From Oligoflexia bacterium (GTDB lineage Bacteria > Bdellovibrionota > Bdellovibrionia > JABDDW01), in the NCBI GenBank assembly GCA_023250675.1, contig JAHFAE010000022.1, positions 1 through 36,253 on the forward strand: DNA of 36,253 bases, given 5' to 3'. The number at the start of each line of letters is the position of its first letter. The stretch's first letter is position 1. Made by a program: the position numbers and the translations under genes. Positions 31,407 through 36,253 of the stretch are shown here, one piece after another. The notes beneath the pieces are model-generated. The model did not search any database, was not told the origin of the DNA, and was given only the letters and a program-made list of their open reading frames with translations.

Positions 31407-32969
31407 ATGAAGGAATTAGAGTGCGTTCATTTAAAACCCAAAATATTTCTTTTCGGTCACTCGGTCACTCGGTCGCTCGGTCACTGTATAGCTCTAATTT
31501 TCTTTCTTTGTCCAATCACCTTGCATGCGACATCTCAAAATCGTCTAAGTGGCCAAGCTTCTTCTACATTAGCAAATACCGCCCCCATAATATTAAGCAT
31601 CGGAGTTCTCATGGCCACCACCGAAGGTGGCGCTATCGAATACAATGGTACCAATTTGTTTTACACAAATGAAAGTAACTCACGAAAAACTCTTACTATA
31701 ACTGGAACAGATTTGCCTCTGGCAGGTGGTACTATGACCGGCACAATTACATCCCGCGCCTCGACGACAATCGCAAGCACTTCGCCTATTAAACTTCCAA
31801 CCGGTGTTCTTATGGCGACTCCTGAAGCCGGAGCTATCGAATTTGATGGGACAAGTCTTTATCTGACCAATGCAAGCAATTCACGCTCGACAATTGGCAG
31901 TGGCGGCAGCAGCCAATGGACTACTACGGCAAGTGATATTTATTACACAACAGGCAAGGTAGGTGTTGGAATCACCGCACCCACATCAAATCTTCATCTA
32001 CCGGCTTCTACCACTATCGCTAAAACTGCTCCGATTAAAATTGCCACAGGAGTCTTGATGGCAACCACTGAAGCAGGCGCCATCGAGTTTAACGGCACAA
32101 GTCTATTTTATACCAACGAGAGCAACACAAGAAAGACTCTCACCATAACTGGGACAGATTTACCGTTGGCAGGTGGTACCATGACAGGAACGATGACCGG
32201 GCGGGCATCGACAACAATTGCAAGCACTTCTCCTATTAAACTACCTACGGGAGTCTTGATGGCAACCACTGAAGCTGGGGCTATCGAGTTCAATGGAACA
32301 AGCCTTTTTTATACCAACGAGAGCAACACAAGAAAGACTCTCACCATAACTGGGACAGATTTACCGTTGGCAGGTGGTACCATGACAGGGACGATGACTG
32401 GGCGAGCATCGACAACAATTGCAAGCACGGCACCCATCAAACTCCCCACAGGAGTTCTCATGGCTACAGCCGAAGGTGGTGCAATTGAATACGACGGGAC
32501 AAATCTTTATTACACAGATGAAGGCAACACTCGTCGTAAGATCGCAGTGTATCCTAAACGAGCTACCATGTGGATAGATGAAAGCACCGTTACCGTTGGA
32601 GCGGCTAATGCGACTGTAAACGATAGTTCTCAAATTTATGGTTTCTATACTTATCCAAGTACATCAGCCAATGGTGATACCTTCACTATTTCCTTTGTTC
32701 TCGCCTCCGGGACATATACTTTTTCAATTTTAGGAATAACTAGTACTAACTATGGAAAAATAGATTGGTATATCGATGGTGTTTCCGTCATTTCTGCACA
32801 AGATTGGTATTCATCATCGGTGATATATAACGTTATCAAAACTGCATCAGTAACAGTTTCTGGTGATGGATATCATACTTTGAAGGCGGTTATTAACGGC
32901 AAGAACGCCTCTAGTACCAGTTTTAATTATGTTTTAACTAAAGTTTGGCTCAAGCCTTCAAGCGATTAA
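31407..32969 (+). CDS. Tail-fibre-like mosaic adhesin with repeated shaft and beta-sandwich tip
   Basis: A 520-residue secreted fibre. The signal peptide region ends about residue 42 (core CIALIFFLCPITLHA). The shaft has five units with motifs GVLMATTEAGAIEFNGTSLF, YTNESNTRKTL and DLPLAGGTMTG, at 67-residue spacing except for one 82-residue step that holds a SQWTTTASDIYYTTGKVGVG insert. Such units occur in phage tail fibres and in the mosaic adhesive trimer (MAT) proteins with which Bdellovibrio recognises prey. After the last unit (KIAVYPKRATMW) a ~115-residue C-terminal domain rich in Thr/Ser/Tyr strands probably forms the binding tip. The ATG at 31407 is in frame but has a poor ribosome site; an 8-bp tandem repeat lies in the signal region. 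Confidence 0.85.
   Translation: MKELECVHLKPKIFLFGHSVTRSLGHCIALIFFLCPITLHATSQNRLSGQASSTLANTAPIILSIGVLMATTEGGAIEYNGTNLFYTNESNSRKTLTITGTDLPLAGGTMTGTITSRASTTIASTSPIKLPTGVLMATPEAGAIEFDGTSLYLTNASNSRSTIGSGGSSQWTTTASDIYYTTGKVGVGITAPTSNLHLPASTTIAKTAPIKIATGVLMATTEAGAIEFNGTSLFYTNESNTRKTLTITGTDLPLAGGTMTGTMTGRASTTIASTSPIKLPTGVLMATTEAGAIEFNGTSLFYTNESNTRKTLTITGTDLPLAGGTMTGTMTGRASTTIASTAPIKLPTGVLMATAEGGAIEYDGTNLYYTDEGNTRRKIAVYPKRATMWIDESTVTVGAANATVNDSSQIYGFYTYPSTSANGDTFTISFVLASGTYTFSILGITSTNYGKIDWYIDGVSVISAQDWYSSSVIYNVIKTASVTVSGDGYHTLKAVINGKNASSTSFNYVLTKVWLKPSSD
31454..31485 (+). repeat. Four tandem 8-bp repeats in the fibre gene's signal-peptide region
   Basis: CGGTCACT is repeated four times without gap (copy 3 is CGGTCGCT). 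Because 8 is not a multiple of 3, gain or loss of a copy shifts the fibre reading frame. Confidence 0.95.
31605..32455 (+). repeat. 201-bp shaft repeats of the fibre gene
   Basis: The GTCTTGATGGC-type unit start recurs at 31605, 31806, 32052, 32253 and 32454, that is at 201-nt spacing apart from one 246-nt step. The units at 32052 and 32253 share a block of about 80 identical nt (32106-32188 and 32307-32389), so they diverged recently or are kept alike by recombination. Confidence 0.9.
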
Positions 32970-32981
32970 GGCGCGGGTCTG

Positions 32982-33560
32982 CTAGTCATCACCCAAAGCC
33001 GCGCGAGCCTCACGACTTGGCGATACAACTGTGACCATGGCAACTTGACCATATTTTCTGGCTTCATCAGAAACTTTTAAGTTCGCATCGGCTATGGTTT
33101 GCAAAATATCAGAGACTCCAACCTTCTTTAAATCTCGAAACTCTACAACCAGATTTGTAAGGGCGACTAGTGACGTAGCCTGATCCACAGAGTTAGAAGA
33201 CCGGGCAAGAGCAAGAAGTTGCTTAGAGGCTTGTTCAATGACCGGAATAAGTTCTCCCGGTTGAAGCTTGTTTTTAAGTTCAAGTATGGCTGCTGTTCGA
33301 GGTGTGAGGCGAGGCTGTACCAAAATTGTTTGAGCCATCACATCGGCGGCATTAGATAAGAATACGTCTTGATCAGGTTCGTTGGCGTTTAACTCAGTTT
33401 GAACTAGCCTGACCGTCGATCGAGGATCAATGGAATTTTGAGCCACTACTTCTCTGAGAGGATGCCGCATCAAAGGATTGTCAAGAGTATCCGCATCGGC
33501 AAATATTCTAAATCCAAAAAGGGCCACGCTAAATAAAATAAAGTACTGAAACTGTGACAT
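32982..33560 (-). CDS. Secreted helical protein of unknown function
   Basis: A 192-residue protein with a signal peptide (MSQFQYFILFSVALFGFRIF, then ADA). The mature part is probably all-helical and Cys-free, with evenly spaced hydrophobics (AAILELKNKL, VIEQASKQLLALAR, TSLVALTNLVVEFRDL) and an Arg/Ala tail. GAGAGGA is well placed before the ATG. It is convergent with the fibre gene with only 12 nt between them. No family is recognised. Confidence 0.75.
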   Translation of the reverse strand: MSQFQYFILFSVALFGFRIFADADTLDNPLMRHPLREVVAQNSIDPRSTVRLVQTELNANEPDQDVFLSNAADVMAQTILVQPRLTPRTAAILELKNKLQPGELIPVIEQASKQLLALARSSNSVDQATSLVALTNLVVEFRDLKKVGVSDILQTIADANLKVSDEARKYGQVAMVTVVSPSREARAALGDD

Positions 33561-33707
33561 TTAATGTCCTCTCTAGAGCGAAATCCGTCCCAAAGGAGCA
33601 ACTATTAGGTTTTGGAATCAAGTCTGCCCCTTTTATTGAGTCATAAGCATTTGTCATGCCTAGAGAACTTGAAAATATTTCAACGATTCGGTAGAACATC
33701 AATTGTT

Positions 33708-34427
33708 ATGAAAGATGATAGCTTTAAGCTCAATTTGTCGATCACTTCAGTGGCTGGTCCTGATGCCAAAGATTTTCTTCATCGTATGACGACGCAAAAT
33801 ATCAACGGGTTAGAATTGGGAAGTTGCGCCGGTGGAGCCCTTCTACAGGCAAACGGCACTATTATTTCTTACTTCATTATCTATCATATTAAAGAAAAAG
33901 AATACTGGCTTATAGGTGAAAAAACATTTAGCAAGGCTACCTACGAGGCCCTTGAGAAATTTCATTTTGCTGAAGATTTAGAAATAAAAGATATTTCAGA
34001 TCAATCTAATGAAAAATCTTTAGAAATTTGGAAACAGCATACAAAGGCATCTTTTAATTTTCAATTCGGTGTGGATATCACTGAAAAAAATATGATCCTT
34101 GAAGCGCCTCTCAATGACTTTGTTGCCAGAAACAAGGGGTGTTATCCCGGTCAAGAGGTTGTCGAGCGAGTATTTACTTATGGCAATTTAGGAAAAAAAC
34201 TTGTTGGCCTTAAAGGTGCTGATACAAGAAAAATAAAAGCCGGTGCAGCAGTTTTTGTCTCAGATGAAAATGTAGGGGTCATCACTTCAGTCGAAAATGA
34301 AATGGCCTTTGCCATTTTACGTCGCCCCCACTATGAAGAAGGGCAAATGGTAAAAGTTGAAAATATTCAATTGATTGTATTTAAACTCCCTGGCACTTTT
34401 GAAATAGCGAGAGAATTAAAAAAATAG
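33708..34427 (+). CDS. ygfZ: YgfZ/GcvT-like folate-binding protein
   Basis: The frame from ATG 33708 gives 239 residues starting at the conserved beginning of the fold (SITSVAGPDAKDFLHRMTTQNI). The YgfZ signature K-G-C-Y-x-G-Q-E is present (Cys145, NKGCYPGQEVVERV), followed by GKKLVGLKG and a short C-terminal barrel. YgfZ binds tetrahydrofolate and supports certain iron-sulfur enzymes such as MiaB and lipoyl synthase; lipA lies close by. The frame is open upstream to a TTG at 33612, which has AAGGAG 13 nt before it, so a start 32 codons earlier remains possible; I prefer 33708 by family length although its ribosome site is poor. Confidence 0.85.
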   Translation: MKDDSFKLNLSITSVAGPDAKDFLHRMTTQNINGLELGSCAGGALLQANGTIISYFIIYHIKEKEYWLIGEKTFSKATYEALEKFHFAEDLEIKDISDQSNEKSLEIWKQHTKASFNFQFGVDITEKNMILEAPLNDFVARNKGCYPGQEVVERVFTYGNLGKKLVGLKGADTRKIKAGAAVFVSDENVGVITSVENEMAFAILRRPHYEEGQMVKVENIQLIVFKLPGTFEIARELKK

Positions 34428-34442
34428 CCCCGGTCAATCCGG

Positions 34443-35144
34443 CTACAATTTAACAGGAATCTCACGGTGAATCGAAATCTCGTCAGCGCTCAGGCGACAT
34501 GACCAAGCCTGCACATGAACCCCACTTTTGACAGCAGCACGCAAAAGTTTTCCATACTCTGGATCAATTTCATCGCAGGGTTTAAATTTGTCACAGTCTT
34601 CTCTTTGAATAACAAAAAATATTTCTGATCCATGGCCCTTTTTTGACAACAACATTAATTCCTTTAAGTGTTTTTGACCCCGTTCCGTAACCGCATCAGG
34701 AAACACAGCCCAAGGCGGTTGGGCCATGCTTACATTTTTAACTTCTACATAATGGCGAGAATCAGCGCGACTCATTAAAAAATCCAATCGAGATTTAGAA
34801 TTTATTTTCACTTCAGAATCGAGAGTTTCAAATTTTCGCCAACTGGCAACCCTTCCAACACAAAATGCCTCTGCGACCAATTTATTTGTAAGACTTGTGT
34901 TAATACCCACCCAAGAACCATCTTGCGCTTTAACCATTTCTAAACTGTATTTAAGTTTTCGATTGGGATTGCTTGCTAAAGATAGTCGGCACGGACTTCC
35001 TGGATCTTTGACTCCGATCATTGACCCTGAGTTGGCCACATGGGCCAAAATGATTTCGCCAGATTCGGCTAACTTAATATCGGCCAAAAACCGCTTATAC
35101 CTTTTGATAAGAATTCCGTCTAAAAGTGGAGTTTCAAAGCGCAT
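34443..35144 (-). CDS. sfsA: SfsA family protein (DNA-binding/nuclease-like)
   Basis: A 233-residue protein matching SfsA from end to end: YKRFLADIKL, HVANSGSMIGV (normally HCPNTGSM), WVGINTSLTNKLVAEA, SRLDFLM (the Asp of the nuclease-like core), YVEVKNVSM, FPDAVTERGQKHLKEL. SfsA was named for sugar fermentation stimulation in E. coli and has a PD-(D/E)XK-like core, with E and K visible in VEVKN; its real activity is unclear. It is convergent with ygfZ and divergent from lipA. Confidence 0.93.
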   Translation of the reverse strand: MRFETPLLDGILIKRYKRFLADIKLAESGEIILAHVANSGSMIGVKDPGSPCRLSLASNPNRKLKYSLEMVKAQDGSWVGINTSLTNKLVAEAFCVGRVASWRKFETLDSEVKINSKSRLDFLMSRADSRHYVEVKNVSMAQPPWAVFPDAVTERGQKHLKELMLLSKKGHGSEIFFVIQREDCDKFKPCDEIDPEYGKLLRAAVKSGVHVQAWSCRLSADEISIHREIPVKL

Positions 35145-35211
35145 ATAGGGTACCTAGCACAGCCATTAATTGTTTGCAAAGCCCTTGAAATCGTTGATAA
35201 AACTTTCATAT

Positions 35212-36129
35212 ATGGAATTGCGAACCGCAAAGCCAGATTGGCTCAAAATCAGACCACCCGACGGTGAAAATTACACCGAAATCAAAAAACTTCTCAGGCA
35301 ACTCAATCTCTATACAGTTTGCGAAGAAGCTCGTTGTCCAAATGTGGCCGAATGTTGGGGCGGTGGCACCGCCACTTTTATGTTAATGGGAGACACCTGC
35401 ACCCGAGGCTGTCGGTTTTGTGCGGTGAAAACAGGCAATCCCCGGGGCCAAATAGATAATGAAGAGCCTAAAAAAGTGGCCTACGCCATTTCAAAATTGG
35501 GCCTTCGATACGTGGTCATTACAAGTGTTGATCGAGATGATCTTGATGACCACGGTTCAGGGCATTTTGCCGAAACCATAGCCAATCTAAAAACCCATGA
35601 TCCCGAACTTATGATCGAAGTCTTAACACCAGATTTTTTAGGTAATGGGGAATGGATCAAGAAAATCGTTCAAGCTGCACCTGATGTCTATGCCCATAAT
35701 ATTGAGACGGTGGAGCGCCTTCAAAAACGAGTGCGAGATCGTCGAGCCAAATACCAACAGAGTCTTTCAGTTTTACAATTTGTGAAAAAAATAGATTCGC
35801 AAAGATACACAAAAACTTCAATAATGCTTGGATTGGGCGAGGAAGATCACGAAATTGTTCAGACGTTGAAAGATTTGAGAAATGTCGGCTGTGATGTGGT
35901 GACATTCGGGCAATACCTGCAGCCCACGAGCCGGCATTTGAAAGTTGAAAATTTTGTGATGCCAGAAAAATTTAAATTCTGGAAAAATTTTGCAGAAGAC
36001 ATGGGTTTTCTCTACGTGGCCAGCGGACCACTTGTTCGAAGTAGCTATCGCGCCGGCGAATTTTTTATGGAAGGCATTATTAAGAAACGTCGGGAGCAGT
36101 CGAGACTCTCCCCCACAATCGAGGTTTGA
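35212..36129 (+). CDS. lipA: Lipoyl synthase
   Basis: A 305-residue radical SAM enzyme. The auxiliary [4Fe-4S] cluster ligands are Cys37, Cys42 and Cys48 (CEEARCPNVAEC). The radical SAM motif is Cys63, Cys67 and Cys70 (CTRGCRFC). The C-terminal GPLVRSSYRAGE includes the serine ligand typical of LipA. It inserts two sulfurs into octanoyl groups on lipoyl domains. The ATG at 35212 begins at the family's usual N-terminus. Three nucleotides separate its stop from an E2 acyltransferase gene, whose lipoyl domain is a natural substrate. Confidence 0.95.
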   Translation: MELRTAKPDWLKIRPPDGENYTEIKKLLRQLNLYTVCEEARCPNVAECWGGGTATFMLMGDTCTRGCRFCAVKTGNPRGQIDNEEPKKVAYAISKLGLRYVVITSVDRDDLDDHGSGHFAETIANLKTHDPELMIEVLTPDFLGNGEWIKKIVQAAPDVYAHNIETVERLQKRVRDRRAKYQQSLSVLQFVKKIDSQRYTKTSIMLGLGEEDHEIVQTLKDLRNVGCDVVTFGQYLQPTSRHLKVENFVMPEKFKFWKNFAEDMGFLYVASGPLVRSSYRAGEFFMEGIIKKRREQSRLSPTIEV

Positions 36130-36132
36130 GAA

Positions 36133-36253
36133 ATGGCATCAGTTGAGGTGAAACTTCCCGATATCGGCGAAGGAGTCAACGAAGGCGAAGTGGTGAGATG
36201 GCTAGTTAAAGAGGGTGACATGGTCAATCACGACCAACCCCTTCTTGAAGTCA
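36133..36253 (+). CDS. 2-oxoacid dehydrogenase E2 (dihydrolipoyl acyltransferase), N-terminus only
   Basis: The last 121 nt of the window encode the first 40 residues of a lipoyl domain: a short lead, then VEVKLPDIGEGVNEGEVVRWL and VKEGDMVNHDQPLLEV. This is the standard beginning of E2 subunits of pyruvate or branched-chain/2-oxoglutarate dehydrogenase complexes. The lipoylated Lys (usually within DKA) would fall just after the window edge. It follows lipA directly, probably in one operon. Confidence 0.9.
   Translation, partial: MASVEVKLPDIGEGVNEGEVVRWLVKEGDMVNHDQPLLEV

Noticed and set aside
31367-31672. 101-codon frame overlapping the start of the fibre gene
   Set aside because: It is not a separate gene: it is out of frame with the repeats of the fibre. 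Its GTG at 31421 is discussed as a possible alternative start for the fibre.
1-36253. CRISPR arrays, rRNA genes, complete insertion sequences
   Set aside because: No regularly spaced direct repeats with unique spacers, no rRNA-like stretch and no transposase frame were seen. The only regular repeats are the coding repeats of the fibre gene.

Overview
This 36 kb window looks like chromosome from a member of the Bdellovibrionota (Bdellovibrio-like predatory bacteria or relatives). The AT-leaning base composition, the large number of secreted proteins, a minimal bacterial histone of the Bd0055 type, a mosaic tail-fibre-like adhesin with the repeats known from Bdellovibrio fibre proteins, and a DUF222-like HNH protein all point that way. 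This is inferred from protein features, as there is no rRNA or other phylogenetic marker gene here.

Layout. Positions 1-3117 hold a truncated secreted protein, a bolA-grxD iron-sulfur pair, a secreted phosphatase coupled to a thioredoxin-like [2Fe-2S] ferredoxin, and a small secreted protein. Positions 3373-6172 hold a YdfG-type dehydrogenase, the histone gene with a near-consensus promoter and a hairpin terminator, a redox-dead TlpA/DipZ-like secreted protein behind a Lys-rich cytoplasmic protein, and a small Lys/Ala/His secreted protein. Positions 6207-11815 hold a PA-domain pseudo-peptidase coupled to trmB, a 144-nt highly structured palindromic element between convergent genes, a secreted protein, a ferredoxin, an SDR, trxB and a single-domain response regulator. 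Positions 12017-15462 hold a secreted subtilase coupled to a secreted protein of unknown function.

Positions 15459-21969 (minus strand) are an oligopeptide importer operon oppABC-x-oppDF. The extra gene x encodes a stand-alone GspE/PilB N-terminal (MshEN-like) domain protein. Then come a homodimeric-type pyruvate dehydrogenase E1 and a divergent adenine deaminase.

Positions 26782-31406 look like an accessory region. It carries a phage-type ORF6N protein, palindromes, an HNH protein, long stretches without genes, a small secreted protein followed by an orphan reading frame, and a secreted permuted papain-fold protein. It is followed by the fibre adhesin (31407-32969), whose 5' coding end carries four tandem 8-bp repeats, a layout that could support phase variation. 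The right end returns to housekeeping genes: a secreted helical protein, a YgfZ/GcvT-like protein, sfsA, lipA and the start of a lipoyl-bearing E2 subunit.

The observations most worth a second look are the octamer repeat in the fibre gene, the histone locus, the GspE-N domain gene inside the peptide transporter operon, and the two long inverted repeats with structured cores (8424-8567 and 29184-29287).
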